Of a stretch of 64,000 nucleotides of DNA, positions 22,361-36,600 are shown in pieces. Source of the DNA: Pseudopyrenochaeta lycopersici (Eukaryota; Ascomycota; Dothideomycetes; Pleosporales; Pseudopyrenochaetaceae). Every line of letters starts with the position of its first letter. Position 1 is the first letter of the stretch. Under the pieces are notes generated by a model. The model did not search any database and had not been told where the DNA came from. It saw only the letters and a program-made list of their open reading frames with translations. Made by a program: the position numbers and the translations under genes. The DNA is taken from the NCBI GenBank assembly GCA_003313425.1, contig NHZP01000047.1, forward strand, positions 62,001 through 126,000. The letters run 5' to 3'.

Positions 22361-25300
22361 GCAGCAAAATCGTCAATACCGGTCGAATTTGCAAGACGTC
22401 CTCGCCACCGAGCCGAAGAATTGTAAGGACAGCATATCCAGGTGTTCCCAGGTCACATTTGAGATGCAGCGAAGCGCAATCATTCTGTAAGGGTAAAAGA
22501 CGATATGCCTCAACAGAGTACGCAGAGACGGTGAAAATAAAATAATTAACAACGTCTCGATGCTCATATGTTGCCTGATGCATGCTTCAGTGAGTTGTGC
22601 CGAACGCTGTCATCGCGATTCTTTGAAGGTCAAGCTTTAGAGATCGTCGATATGACTATGAAAATTCCGCCTGTGTGAAGCCTAGTTGCTTGATCGTAAT
22701 GATCGGTTAGACCAAATGAGGGCATGCGAGGTAAATAACGGCGTTGCCATTATTGACGTTAATGGACCCCTAGGGTTTTAGTCTCATACTGTGATCACAG
22801 CCTCGAAACGATGCCGTGCCTTCAAAGCAATCGCCTCAGAAAACGAACACAAGTCTTTCTAGGTGTACAGTGGTTTTGATTCCGTTAAAGTGCATTTAAC
22901 TGTGTTTCTAGATGACAGAAGCTGGCGTGTAAATTGGTGAGTCCAGGTAATAGACAGGAAGATGGATCTAGATACAAAGAAATGCGCTAGTGATGTGGAC
23001 GTACAGACTACACAAGACCACAGTAGCTGTCTCCAGTGGACTGGATGTGGAAGCTCTTAAGTATATCTAATTCGATAGTTTTTGTTAAAGGCAAAACTGC
23101 CAGCACTCAATATCGAAAATATAGAAAGTGAGTGTCCCTCGCACCAATTGTCTTGCAAAGTAGAACGATATTAGCTTAGGAACTCAAAAATCCTTCGGAA
23201 TCGGGAATATATGGTAGCGGTTTATAATATATCAATATTGGTAGGCAGATAACGCCAATAGTGTTGCGTGTATAGAAGCTGTGGTGTCGCTATTAAATCG
23301 ATTGACCTAGCTTAAACTGCTCTCCTGGCAATATTGTTTCGCTTTGAGCGCTTTTGACGCTGATCGCTGGGTTGAAGGCACTACCCCGAGTTGGCGGAAT
23401 TGCGGAATTGAAAAGTAGTATGTATCTACTCAAGGGTATGGCCTTGCTCGATAAGTTGGATATGTTTTGTGCCAAGGTTGCATATTACATAACAAATCGA
23501 AAAATTAGAGGATTTGGCATGAAGGATCAAGGATTTTGAGAGTGTATGACCTACTTTGATGAAAGCATAAGGTCTAAAAGTTCGCTGTTCTGTATCTGCG
23601 CTAACATACCGGCTACACCATTAACCACCCGCTGCTTCCCTTATTGATGGCCCATTTTCTCGTCACCTTCGGACCTGCATGTAAGGGTCTGTCACTTTAC
23701 CAGACCTTTGAGGACAGGTAAACAGTACTAGAATGTTAGTACCGGCGTTGTTACTCCATGTGCACATGTGGTTGGTGGAAATTTGCATCGTGGTTCTTAG
23801 TTCTCTTGATCGTCTTGAGAGGGACAAGGATAAAAACGGCGTAGACAGGGACATGGCTTTATCTGTTCATTAAGAAACGGTCAAATGAATTGACGGGCTA
23901 TATGTATTCTAACATTATTCATGTTAAACAGGGAGATGTTGTTCCGCTAGCAGACGTAGGTGCGCCGCGTTGGTGATGGTGGGGGGGTCCAGTCCTTGCA
24001 AGCTTCCAAGCATGGTCGTGCTCTTGCTTGTTGTATCCCGTAGGTTTTCATCTACCCTGCTAGATTGCTTTGGGATGTAGCATAAATCTTGCATTTTCAG
24101 CAATTGTTGTTGAGAAAGTGTATTGCAACCCTAGTGCTGGCTATTCCTAGTAGGTGTATTGTCTATCTGTTCTAGACTTTTCGACGGTGCCAAATGGTAT
24201 AATCCATGCCAATATCACAAGGAATATATACGTCGAATAATCATATGCATATACATAGCCTTCAATATTCAGGAATCGAGAGGCGCGTCTTTTACCCAGT
24301 CAGATCTTGGTCAGAATGACCTCCTCGGGCGTACCCCTCAAGGTTTATGCATTGCCATATTCGTCATCGATCTCTATTCATACTCATCTCCGCTCTTTGC
24401 CCATCCTCCCCGCCTCCGTCCGGTACTTCACGCCGGTACATCTTCCCCTTCCCCGACGCCAGTCCTTAATTCATGTATAACAACCGGGTAAACCCTAGCC
24501 ATCTAATCAGATGTTACCTTCGCGTATGCACGTCAGCGACACAAGCGGAGCAAACGACTGGAGGCGGTTTAAGCCAACCGTGAAGATGGGGCGGGCATAT
24601 CCGCCTTGCATGGCATGAGGGGAGTGCGCAGGATATGCACGGTGTATTTTGGATTGTGTTGTGGCGGTAGCGAAATGTTGGGGATCCGAATGATTGTTCA
24701 GGATTGTAGATGACGTTCTCTGATTTTTGAGTACAATCATGATGAGACCGACGTTGTTACCAAGAGGACAGCGCTTTTAGAATATGCTGTCTCGCTGAGA
24801 CTAGTTGATTCTTCTGCTCCTACGCGCGTTCAGGCTGTATGTGGAGGACGGTCGCAACGTGGCACGGTTGAGCGGCCAACATGCAACTTGCAGCGGAGCG
24901 ATCCTCACCGATAACGCCTTTCCAACGCCAATCCACGAGTGCTTTTTGCCATGCGAACAGATCAATGATAAGATGCCGCATTTTGGTAACCTTTTCCACT
25001 TCTACTTACTTTCGCCCTCGAGATTAGTGTTGCTTTACCCGGCCTATAAGGGCGTACCAGCGCCTTCAATTACCCTATGTGCGAGAACACGTGCGCTAAT
25101 AGGACGTCGAGCGATCGTATGCGGCAGGATCGAGGGTATGTTAAGACCATGGATCGGGGATGAGTATCATGAGGCGAGATGCGTGTGATCATGTACATAC
25201 CGAACAAAACCGGGGTCAATTAGACCATTGTTTGACAGCCACTAAGAATGTGGGCTTGATAGCCGCACCATATGCCTTTTCTGTGTCCGAAATCATCTTG

Positions 25301-28300
25301 GCCTTCCGTAGGCCAAGTTCTCAAGAGTCTTGTTGTCATACAGAGAGAACATGCATGTGCGATATTCATAAACGTGGAAACGGGCATAAGGAGAAACATC
25401 AATGGTAATTGTGACCTCTTAAATCCAGGGACAAAGGCCGGCCACCCTCATGGTGGCAACAACCTGGGGCTGATAGAAACTGGATGTGACTCAAGTTCCG
25501 ACGTTTCACACGGTAGACCTACATGGATTGTCAGCTGGTCCATCACAGGGGCCCTTCCAGACGACGAAGGGGCGCCGGCAAACGGTGCGGTAGGCACTTC
25601 GCCCCGTCCCTCCCTCACCGTTAGCTAGCTGATATCAGCATTATATCTCACAGAATGACAGTCTCCGATACTCGTTAGCGAAAGAAGCGCCCGCTAGAAC
25701 GTGATGGCTGCCTGAGCTCAGATTCGACAAGGAAAATACGACGCAAAATAAACGACGTGAGGCGCCGGTGAACGGTGAGATCCACGCGACAGTCCGGGGT
25801 ACTTGCGGGTGCGGAGTCCACGGACGCTTGCCGGTCATGGAAGGCGTTGAGTTCGGCGCTGAGGTGGACCTTAGCGCAAGGATCTCGGCGATGTTACACA
25901 GGCGAATTGTGGAAAGTGTAATTGCGGTACCAGAATAAAGATGTTGGGTTGGTGTTGCCCTTCCTTGAAGGAATAGTCCCATCAGCCTGTATCGTGACCG
26001 TTGTCGCGCCATGTCCATGCCAGTCTAGCGGGTCTATGATAATGGGAGCCGAGAGAAACACGCTAACCTCTCTGACTTTGAGCGTCTGGTTTTAAGTCCG
26101 TGTGACCCAGAAGCCGCCCCATAGGCTGAACAGCATTTATCCACATACCATGCCAAAGCTCGATGTTATCATTGGAATATAACACTCGGCCCGATTGCGT
26201 CGTGGGAATGCTTGCATTCCCGAGTTCATTGATCCGGGCCGTGTGATGTGATACGTGGTGATACATGATGTATGTTAGCTGTCGGGCGAAGACAGCATGG
26301 TGTGGTAAGGTGATACGGCAATTGTCCTATTAGTTCCTCTATCATTCAACGCGTTACGTTCCGTACGCCCGCGAAATCGCGTGAATGTGGATGTGATCCC
26401 CTATTGTGCTTTTGTCAGCCAAGTAGTCTGACCGTTCGAAATAGAGCACGATTGATCACACCTCGTGCAGGTCCCAGGCGGTGAGGCGGTGAATGTGTAT
26501 GCGAGTTTAACGTCAAAATACACCAGTTAATAACCGTACGACACGAAAGTAAGACAGGAGGATCAAAATTGGAATTCGGGGTCAGCCAGCTGGACCCGAC
26601 AGAGTGGTAAGTGGTGTTCCCTGGTCACATTCAATATGGGAGCGGAACCATCAGCGCAGGCTGACCACCCATTTGTCCAGTGCACTTTCTCCTCTGCTGT
26701 CAGCGTGCGTGGGGAAGACGCATATAGATGGAAGCTGTGTAGATTACAAGTCAGCAACGCAGTGTTACTGAACTATACCAAGACAATCAACCACTACGTC
26801 GGAACTGAAGCGGAAGCCTCGCCGACTGACTCCTGTCGCAGATCGTCGTCGCGATGGTTTTCAACAGTAGTCATCCTGAATGTTTCGAAGCGTCCCGTAG
26901 GCTGGATAATGACATGACAATAGTCGATGGGGGCCTGAAGAGGAAGGACTACTGGATTAGGCAATGAACGAGGACTTGCACTGACAGTTCAGATGCTATT
27001 ATTCGTGCTTCGCCCTGCTCGCGGGGCTTTGACCGAAACGCTAGCAATTGATTTAGACAGTACAGAAGCATTACGGCGTGTAATCTCAAAGCAGAAGGTC
27101 GCATAGTAGAGTCGTTGGCGGAGAAACTACCAGAATCTTCCGGCGGAATGTCGTTGGAACAAAACTTTCCTATTGGCCATTGAGGGGATGAAGCAAGATT
27201 TTAGGTCCTCAGTCATTAAATGTCAGCGGATTTACATAGAGAATGTTCTCCTTTCCTGTGGCTGCCCGGTGCCGCTTCGAAGGTGGAAACTGTGGGCTGG
27301 TCAAATCCGGAGGAGAGAGGATGACACAATCCACCATGCTCAGATAAGCTGTCATAAGCACGTGGGGAACGGACACCATCGCACGCGATCCGCCAAGCAG
27401 GGGGCCAAGCAGGGGGCTTGTCCATGTGAACTCTGTTCTGGCCAGGGTGCCGCGTTCCGAACTCTGCAGTTGGTCAAGATGCCGCCCTTCGATGGTATGA
27501 CCTGGAAGAGTTTGTAGCGTGGGTTGTCAACAAACAAAGCAAAATACTTTCTGACCCTATCGTACCCTATTTGACGGTAAACCCGGCGCTCTATTCCGAT
27601 CGCTGCTTCCTTCATGACTAGTACGCCTTCCAAACTTCATCTAGTTGGTTATCAATGCGGAGACGAGCGAGTGACCTTCTTCTTCTTCTTGCAAGCGTGG
27701 AGATCCTGCGCACGAGGCCCCGAGGTCCAGGCAATGGGAAAGCCCTGCTTCTTCAGGAGCCTTCACGATACCTCTTTGGGAAAGCGAAGATGCCCAACCC
27801 ACGCGAGCTGAAATCCCGAGTCGCTGGAAATTGATGTTCATTAGCCTGCCATGTCCTTTTGTCGGGAGCGATCTCCGCGCCTAACAAGCAATTGAAGCGT
27901 GAAATGTGCTGCGATTCGAGTAAAAGCATTCGCCCAACTGAATCGTGCAAGGGGCGGGGGCTAGCATCAAGTTCCCCCCGTGCGCTAAAATTGTAATAGC
28001 ACGCCTCACTAACGCGAAGGAAGAGCTGTGTCCTTGTTTGCGGCATGATTTCCCAGGCCGCATGCGAGGCTGGTGGTCATTTCGGGGGCATGGCAACGGT
28101 GGCCGAAGCGTCGGAAAGGATTGCAACGAGGTCGCTGCCATGAAGCGCAGGGCGCAAAGGGCCCGAGGCTGAAACGCCTGGGCTTACGAGGGCAGCACGT
28201 TGTCGCGGGGGATTGGACCATGAGGACGGAGTGATGCACAATACACAGGTTCTGCCACGTCGCACCAAGCATGTCAGACCAGGCGGGATTGTCCGTCGCA

Positions 28301-31300
28301 GAATAATGAACGCGGAGAAGAAGAGACTGCTAGAACGCTGGTGACAGGCGGTGACAGATAGACGTGATGCCTCCAACGTGAGGGCCGAACGCAAGAGCCG
28401 GTGGCTGTAAGACGGGCGACTAGTGAGGGTGGGAGACGCCCATACGATTCGTGCCGCCGTGCAAGTCTTCCCAAAGCGGGATAAGATGAACGCCAGACCC
28501 AGGCTGTCGGGCTGATGGCAACCCAGCCTAGTGTCCGAGACTGTGGCACTGTCACGCCGCCATCGTGGGTGCAGTCGTGTCCCATGCGCAGCTGCATTGC
28601 CCAGTTTGCGGGGTGCACACAGGCGGCGCTGCGCAGTGCTGGTTTCATGTACATGTATGATTGGAGAAGAGATGAGATCAAAGAAAAATTATACAAGTCT
28701 CGTTGTGCGTATGTTTCTGCGACGATTCCTCTGGGCTATGATTGATGGGCGATCCTTCGCTCAGAATCACTGCGTCCGTCAGTGGCGGGATTGCGGGTTG
28801 GTGGCTGCTCCCGTCCTAATACGCACACTCATCTCATCTAGACTCCGTCAAGGAGCGATGATCGTCGGGCTGCGTTCGATACGGTATTTTTTGAAGCAAC
28901 CCGGACGAGTGCGAAAAAGCAATGACTATCGATATGGAAGCACCTCATCAAGAGTCGCTTTGCATCATCAGGCACCACCCGCCAGCAGCGAAGTTTTAAT
29001 AGCGGAAGTGGAGTTTAGCTTGATGGAATGCAGACATGCGCTTCAATCAGCTAAATAGCTCACAGGTGCATTCCGATCTTTTGTGCAACAACATGATGGA
29101 AGTTTTTCTTTGGGGTTTTCCGAAGCTGCCCTGATGTGTAGCACATCAAGTTCCTGTCGGCCTGTACTTGATTGATTATTGTAATTGTGAGTTTCACTAT
29201 TGCTTAGCAGAAGCAAGGGGATAGGTGTAGGACAATATGATTGGGCCAGCGCAGACCTGATTGTGCTGTGGTTGGGTGGGGGGAAGTTGGAATGCCACCC
29301 GGGTTGCGTTGTACGATCCCTTGCACTGCTTGATCCGAGATTTGGTTCAGGCAGTGATACTGCATCAGGCGGTGATCCTGCCTTTGCTGGAGGTCGAGAA
29401 CGATTAACGCTAGAAGCGACTACAAAAGGGAACGCACCTAGAAGCCGTCGACTCTGCTCTGATGGTCACAAGGGCTATGGGTTATCTGGATCGTCGCGGC
29501 TGCTTCTGTTGTGGCGATGCACACTGAGCACAACGGGATTTTGTCGTCTTTCGAGGCTGAGAAGTGGCCCCGGCTATTTGTGGACTTTGTGTGAGGCACA
29601 GCACGACATTCTTCCGGACCCTCGGTCCGAGCGAGCACACACTCTGAGGCTTTCTCCATGTCACGAGCGCGCCAACGAATGACGAATCCTTCCCCATAGC
29701 CACAAGATAATCATGCTCCGGCAAATGGTTAACATGCTGTAAAGCGTTTGCTCTGAAGACTCGGGGGCACAGCGAATGTAAGCCGGACAGTAAGGGCTGG
29801 CCAAACCTGGGCAGCGGGAGTGACTGGTCGCAAGCAAAACTAGAGCAAGACAGGTATTCGGTGATGGGAGTGCCACGTAGAATGTCCAGCATTGCATGAC
29901 AAAAAGTGATTGATTTTTGCTGTACAACTCATGAAACAGGTAATCACGCCGCATGTAGCGGAGAGAAGTAGGTCGCACATGATTCTTTTGCGGCTCCGTG
30001 ATTCGACATGGGCTCTCCAGATGACCTCGAGAAATTGCCTTGTAATCGGTTGACGTAGCATAACTGCCGTTACTCGAAGACGGCAATGGGCGCACTGTGC
30101 GCAGTTCAGCGGGGTGCGTTTCGCTTCCCCATACGGTTGAGGTGAATATCTGGGGAATAATTGTCTCATAAATGGTCAAAGGGCTGCATTTAACCTTGGT
30201 GGCCACCGGGCTTGTCCCTCGTGCCCTCTGCCCATGCGATGAGGTGCGAATGGAGGAAGCTGGCAAACAGTGGGCTAGCACAGGCGAGGTGCATGCATCG
30301 TGTCAGCGTGCTGTTTTGGGGGGCAGGTTTGAGCAGATCACAGCGGTTTGCGTTTGGCGGAAGAATGTCCCCCTCGACGAGAAGGGCGGCGGAGACGGTA
30401 GTTCCCAAAACGGCATGTCACCAGAGCGTGCAGAGGCTGCGCTTGACCGCCAGGGGCAAAAGTTGACGGCCTCGTGATGTGCAGTCGCTCCCTCAAATGG
30501 CGAGATGTGCGCAAGCGGACATGATTGTCCGAGGAAAGCAAAATGGGCAATGGCGAAACTCTCCTGTCGTATAGGGCTCCTGGTGAGGCTCTCCAGGACA
30601 AATTGGCGAAACCGATGGGCCGCCAGGGTCCAAGCATCAGCATGGTCGGCAAATGGTGGACAGTACCGACGAGGCAAGGACATGTGCACCCCCGCTCGGG
30701 CCACATGCGAACAGGGGCAGTCGGAAGACGCGAAATAGGGAAAGTAACGCAGGCGGAGCGAGTGGACAGCTTCCGCGAAGGCGAACCCTAGCAAGCGCGA
30801 TCACATGGCATGAAGACGGGTTTCAAAACGGCTGAGTGAGCGGTATTGTATCAGCAGACGGTAATTTTGCGGCGTGAAGGCGCAGGTGACGTGAATGGGT
30901 GCGACAAACCCGGGAGCGGCGAGTGGACAGGGCATGGAGTCAGACATGGCAGCGAGGAGAAGGCAAGCCGGGTGCTCATGGGCGATGTGGCATTTGGGCA
31001 CGACGACTCGGAGGGAACATGGCCATGAGACGAGTTTGGCAGAGGCAGCGAGTCATCGTGGTTCGACGCGGGTTCTGGAAGTGCGGAAGTACAACCTTGT
31101 TGTGCACGTCCGGCTGGGAGAGAATCATGTGCCTCCCCACGCCCAGACCACGACCAGGACGCAGAGCCACGCGGGCGCCGACGCTTTCAGCAGCAGCGCG
31201 GTGGCGGCGGCGCCCTGCAAGCGTCTGGCCGTGGGCGACAGTGGGAGTGCAGTGGGCAGCGAGCAGTAGTAGCAGTGGTAGTAGTAGTAGTAGTAGTAGT

Positions 31301-31420
31301 GGCAGCAGTAGTAGCAGCAGTAGTAGTGGCAGCAGTAGTAGTGGCAGCAGTAGTAGTGGCAGCAGTAGTAGTGGCAGCAGTAGTAGTGGCAGTGGCAGAA
31401 GTAGTCGCAGCAGCGGCAGC

Positions 31421-31459
<39 letters not shown>

Positions 31460-31939
31460 CGGTCGAGGGCCGACGAGTCTTGCCGTGCGAAGGGGAGGGG
31501 GGAGGCGCGCCGCGCAGAGGAAAGAGCGGTAGGGCATGGACGGTGCAATCTGCCGGGGAGTCTCCGACGGCCGTGTTTAGGGTGAAGGTGAAGTGCAGGG
31601 GGGGTGGTGGCCCAGGTGTGGGAGTCGAGTTGCGCCTTCCATGTCGGCCCAGTCGCTGGTGGCACCCCTGTCAGTGCACTACACTGGCGGCCTTTATACA
31701 TACCCAGATGCTCTCCCACCTCGGCGCCCTGCCAGCTACCCTCACTGCGACGACCACGCCCGCCGCGCCCAAACCACCGCCCCCTCCAACATCCCCCTCG
31801 ATGCATTCGACTCGACTGTTATAACGCCGGCCCTTGTTTTGCCCGGCTGCCGTCTCCGTTGACGCAATCGCACCCTCATCGTCGCCCTCGACGCAGCACA
31901 GACGACGCACTCCCACGCCCCGCCCACAGCACACGCACG
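22361..31939. other. Gene desert of 9.6 kb before the DUF1752 gene
   Basis: Many open frames of 60-230 codons exist on both strands, but none shows family content, a consistent splice pattern or a plausible start and signal. Composition is mixed: A+T-rich to about 25 kb, then moderately G+C-rich, without the TA-rich look of RIP repeats. The last 700 bp holds the triplet satellite and a C-rich probable leader for the downstream gene. Long upstream regulatory sequence or non-coding RNA could be present, but I cannot show either. Confidence 0.5.
31260..31460 (+). repeat. Compound triplet satellite (AGT/GGC/CAG) with a 15-bp minisatellite core
   Basis: An (AGT)n tract is followed by mixed AGC/AGT/GGC triplets. 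Four exact tandem copies of GGCAGCAGTAGTAGT occupy 31328-31387. A (CAG)12 run ends the array at 31423-31458. It lies about 480 bp upstream of the DUF1752 gene ATG. Frames through it give Ser, Ala, Val or Leu homopolymers and are not coding evidence. Confidence 0.9.
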
Positions 31940-33680
31940 ATGCCTCTGCACGCAGAACGGCCGATTGTGCGCGTCGAGCACAGCTCCATGCGCACCATCG
32001 AAACACGCAACCCCGAGAATCTCTTTGGCCTCTGGTCCGGTAAGTGAGCGCCGTCGCGGTGACGCACGCCAGCCGCACTGACACGACCCCACAGTCTTCG
32101 CACGCTGCTCGCCCGCCATGGAGGACGGCAAGCGGTACGAGAACATGGCCTGGCGGCTGTGGTCCCGCGAGACCTTCTGCTGCCAGCCCGACCACATTGT
32201 CCCGCCCCAGTGGACGTTCGAGCGCCAGCTGTCCCACGGCGCCTCTGACATGCCCGAGCTCTCCACCAGCGTAGCCTCGGACGAGTCGACGCTGGAGAGC
32301 GCAATCACCACGTCCCGCTCCGACCTGTCCTCGTCTCGCCCCGATCTGCGCCGCCACGACTCTGCCACCAGCCAGGCCCGCGGCAGGCACATGACGCCAA
32401 TGGGCCTCGAAAAGGTCGTCAACTCGATACAGGAGAAGAAGTTCATCGAGCCGCTGTCGCCCCTGCCGCCGCAACTCGCCGCCAAAAAGCCCACCCAAGA
32501 CACAACCCCCCGCGCTGCATCGCCGCCCTCGGCTGCACGCCGCATTCCCGATCTCTCCACCTCCACCGTAGCCACCACGCTCGGCAGCGACGCAATGAGC
32601 CCCCCAGTCGGCTCCGAGGCCAGCACCTCGACCGACATCAGCCAGCACAGCATTGTCCGTGGTTTCGAGCCCGGCCACATGTCGACCTCGATACGCTCAA
32701 GCACAAACTTGAACCCCACCCCCATCCTGAAGAAGATCTCCAGCTTCGTTGGAATGCCGCCGCCGTCCAAGGCCGAGCCAATGAAGAAGAAGCAGCCCAT
32801 GTTCACCCTCGGCGGATCCTCCGAGGAAGAGAACAGCAGCTCGCTCGAGGCTTACTCGCTGGCCCAGCGCAGCTCCCTGACCGAGCACCTGCGCCGTGCG
32901 GCCCCAATGCGCAAGACCACCTCGTTCAAGAACGAAGTGAGCACCCGCACAATCCCAGACGTCACCTCGGAGAGCGAAGAGGCCATTGAGAGCGACAGCG
33001 AAGAAGAGTTCGACGAGAGCGCCATTGAAGAAGACGACTCCGAGGAGGAGTGGGAAGACGACGACGACAACGACGACAGCGGCCCATCCAGCGTCAACGA
33101 TCGCCCCATGTTCCAGCGAGTAGACTCCAAGCCAGATCTCACCTCGCGTCGCTCCCTCCTTACTACCGCCTTGCACCAAGGCGACCGCGCCCTGGCTTTG
33201 CAAAATGAAGCCTCGCGCTCCACTCCCGCCATCCGCCGATCCCGAACCACCACGCCCAATGGGCCGTCGACCGGCAACTCGCCCCAGGATGACAGTGGTC
33301 TCATGATGCGTCCCCAAGCGAGTCGGGCCAAGCCAATCATCATGACCACGTCAAACGTCCACCCCCCAGCAATGTCCCCGAAGACGACTCGCCGACTCAT
33401 GCTCCAGTCAGAGCTGACTGGATCCCTGCGCCAGAACCTTCTTTGGGAACGACAGCAAAAGAACGCCACTACCAACGCCGTCGCCAAGCGACAACAGAGC
33501 GCCGTCAACCTGCCTGCACTTCGCAGGGCCATGACGACGGGCGACGTCCAAGGGCTCAATACCAATGCGCAGCAAGCCCAGATCAGGACCACCACCTTCC
33601 GGGACAACAATAAAAACACTAGTTCATACAATGACTATTTCGATCAAGGTCTGCAGGAGTACCACACCTCTGGGTGGTAG
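31940..33680 (+). CDS. DUF1752/DUF3295-type regulatory protein, 561 aa
   Basis: Exons are 31940-32039 and 32095-33680, with a 55-nt phase-1 intron (GTAAGT, CACTGAC branch, CACAG). The join restores the motif ENLFGLWSVFARC, then ENMAWRLWSRETFCC (residues about 27-66). This is the short N-terminal domain shared by fungal nitrogen and carbon regulators, including some GATA factors. The rest is Ser/Pro/Thr-rich and low in order. It has a strongly acidic block (residues about 295-325, DSEEEFDESAIEEDDSEEE) and a conserved C-terminal TTRRLMLQSELTGSLRQNLL. No zinc finger is present, so it is not a GATA factor itself. The family includes pleiotropic negative regulators of the yeast Mks1 type, but I am not sure of that orthology. 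Probably nuclear or cytoplasmic and phosphorylated (inferred). Confidence 0.8.
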
Positions 33681-36600
33681 GTAGCCGGGCCTCAATTCTT
33701 TCAACATTTGCACTTCTAGCGGCATCTATGGATTGGCATTGGGTCTGCGGCGTTTTTGTGTTTTACTCTTTTTTCTTTTCTCTTTCTCTTTCTTTTTGCT
33801 ATTCTACTGCCGCCGGTGCACCATCACACTGGACGGCTGATGATGGGTAATGTCTTCCCCAAAATCTTCCGATACCACGGCTTCAAGTAGGCCTGAATAC
33901 CTACGAATCTCCTTCTTGCACTACACTACTACAACGGACAAGGTTGGGTTTATCTGGCATCAACACAGGTCACGGCTCACGCCTGGGTGGTCTGGGTTTC
34001 AGACGTCTATAGTCGAGCCACATGCGCCGACTGGTCTGTACTGATAACATGCATTGTACTTTTAGCGGGCTCTCTGTTGGAGCCATTATACCCCCGGAAT
34101 GGGACGGCTTTGCGAAAGCTGCTCGACTATAGCATTCCCTCTGATCAGGTGGCAGATGGCTAGCTAGGCACTTAATGATAAAAAGCGGATTCTTCAATAT
34201 CAGACTTCCCTTTTTGCGTTGATTGTGATTGTGATTGTGACCGCCACACCCCCAAAGGCCGGTGAACAGATGCTGTCGGGCCAATGTGCTTTGAGACTAG
34301 ATGGAACTCGGTCGTCGTTGTCAGCTGCTCCGGGGTTGCTGTGTCCCAACAAGACGCAGGCCTGATACAGCAGTCGGATCTGTTTGGCAGGCTTCCTTAC
34401 CGCTCTTCTGAATCATCTCGCAAAAGCTGGGTTGCCCAGCAGGCGCTTATGCAGGCTTTGCTGTGGGCTTTTATGCAGTGCCGGATAGCACCAATGGCGG
34501 AAGGTGCATTGGACGCGAACGGCTGTTATTGTCTCGTTGCATGTATACGGGCCGTGGGGTGAGGCACGTTGGCCGTGTCACGATGGCAGACTATGTGGTG
34601 ATTGTTTTGATTGAACGACAATATGTCGAAACCTTGGGTCCGCCAATATGTCCTTGGGCCATCATTTTGGCGGCTATTGCCCAGGCTGCTGCTGCCGCTG
34701 CCGCCTTACTTTCGGGCCGGCTTCCTGTCCGCCCGTGATCATCATGATTGCGTGCGTGCCTGACATCTGGTGAGGTGACTGCGCTCCCATCACAAGGGAG
34801 AACCAGCAAGGGCAATGCAGTGCTTCGAGGGCGCTGCCTCGTGAGACCCATCCTTGCGCCATGTCGACCAGGACCTGTCCGACGTGCATCGTGGCGAGCG
34901 CATCTAGGTTCCGTGGTGCGTCGTGGGATCGCCGGAGAGACTCGACCGTTGCACACGCCTATTCAGCCTTATGACTCAGGCTGCAAACTCAACACCACTT
35001 TGCCTCGCCATTCCCACTGCGCTCTGCTTCAACGCTTCCAGCTGCAACGCGCTATGGCTGAGTCTGATGGCAACAATGCGACGCTGAGATAATGACACCA
35101 CGTCATACTTGCCAGCACAAAGGTCAGTCTTCTCCCGGACTTGCCGTTGTTTGCTCGAGGCTTCCTCTCCATCGCTCTCTTCTGCCTTGCTCTGCATCAG
35201 CATCACTCAACCACCTCCCACGCAAGCCTCACCAGCTGACCGCGGGAAACGGCTTCGCCAATCTTCCCAGCGCCTCGCCGCTCAGCAACAGTTACCCCGG
35301 ATTCCGCGGGCTGAGCTCAGCGCAGCCCCCTCCGCTCATTGCTCATTGCTGCGCATTACCAGTGATTTGCAAGGCTTCTCTGATCATTTGCATGCTAAAA
35401 ACAACAACATCCATCCCTGGAAACGGCGGACGCTGATGCTCCATCAGGCACCCGCAGCGCTACCCCGCGACACCCAAGTCGGTCTGGAGGTCGATGCGCT
35501 GGCAGATTAGCGCCTGCATCTGGTCATCTGAAGCTCTCTCTGACGAGTTATCTTGGAGATGCCTCAGCCTCATGTACAAGGAGCTCCGCCACCGCGGGAG
35601 GCTTCTGGCAATTCAATGGTCAAACCTCCGGTAATACGCTTACATTCCTCACCCTGTGACTGTGTGATATCGCCTCCTCTGCTTTTGGCTCCAAGGTATC
35701 ACCTAATTCTCCGGCTTTGCGCTTCTCATTTGTCGCTGCCGTGGGGGTTTCATCACATGCTCTGCCATCGTCACACCTCTCAACTCGCAACTTGTCACAT
35801 TATGGTGACATGTTCTTTTTCGCCAATGCTGCCGGATGCTGATCTGGCGCCTGTCCACGCGTCGACAGCTATTGAAACGCTGTTTTGATACCGCAATGCT
35901 GCGAGGACCCAACTGCCGCCGTGCAGCAAGCAATCGTCCATTCGTTCAAGCCATCAAGACCGCCCCCCCAGCATGTCGTACTCCCAAAATTCAATTTCGT
36001 AGGCACGGAAAGATATCCCATTGCCTCGCTGCAGACTTCCGCTTGACGCCAGGGGTTTGTCAATACTTTCCCGCATTGCACAGATCCCTCACCACCAAGC
36101 TCAGCTTTGCAGATTCAACGTATCAAACCTTGTCCCTCTGTGAGAATAGCTTACTAGAAGGCGCACATATACGTCTCAACCATTTTGTCATCTGGTGTTC
36201 AGACACTGACGTCCTATCATTTCTCTGGCCCTCCTGCCTTCTGTTCTGCGGAAGGTCTTTGAAACATGGGGTAACTTCATTCACCGGATTGGTGTGATAT
36301 CGGATATCATGTGCACACTACCCTGTTGCTCAAACGTCCCACCAAATTCAGCGCTCCGCGAAGGCAGAGCCTTGTCCTAATCGACTCGACCAGTTTAGCA
36401 TCACTTTGACCTTGCTGCTACCGCTTTCGTAGGAGACTTATCTCTGATTGAGGAATCGCCATGATTCAGCCCGACGAATCTTTCCTACCGCCTCCTAAAG
36501 CTAGCATGATTGCACATTCAGTATGGCCTGCATGCCTCCAGTCTCCTCCTTCCCTGTGCAACGATACGATGACCATGGGAACGGAATGTTTGTCGGGATA

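Noticed and set aside
30899..31806. Long frames on both strands through the triplet satellite (up to 276 codons)
   Set aside because: They translate to homopolymers of Ser, Leu, Ala, Val or Thr because a triplet repeat stays open in all frames; the flanks have no family content.
31671..33631. Minus-strand frames of 206-354 codons opposite the DUF1752 gene
   Set aside because: These are antisense shadows of G+C-rich coding sequence; the plus strand carries the family motifs and the splice signals.
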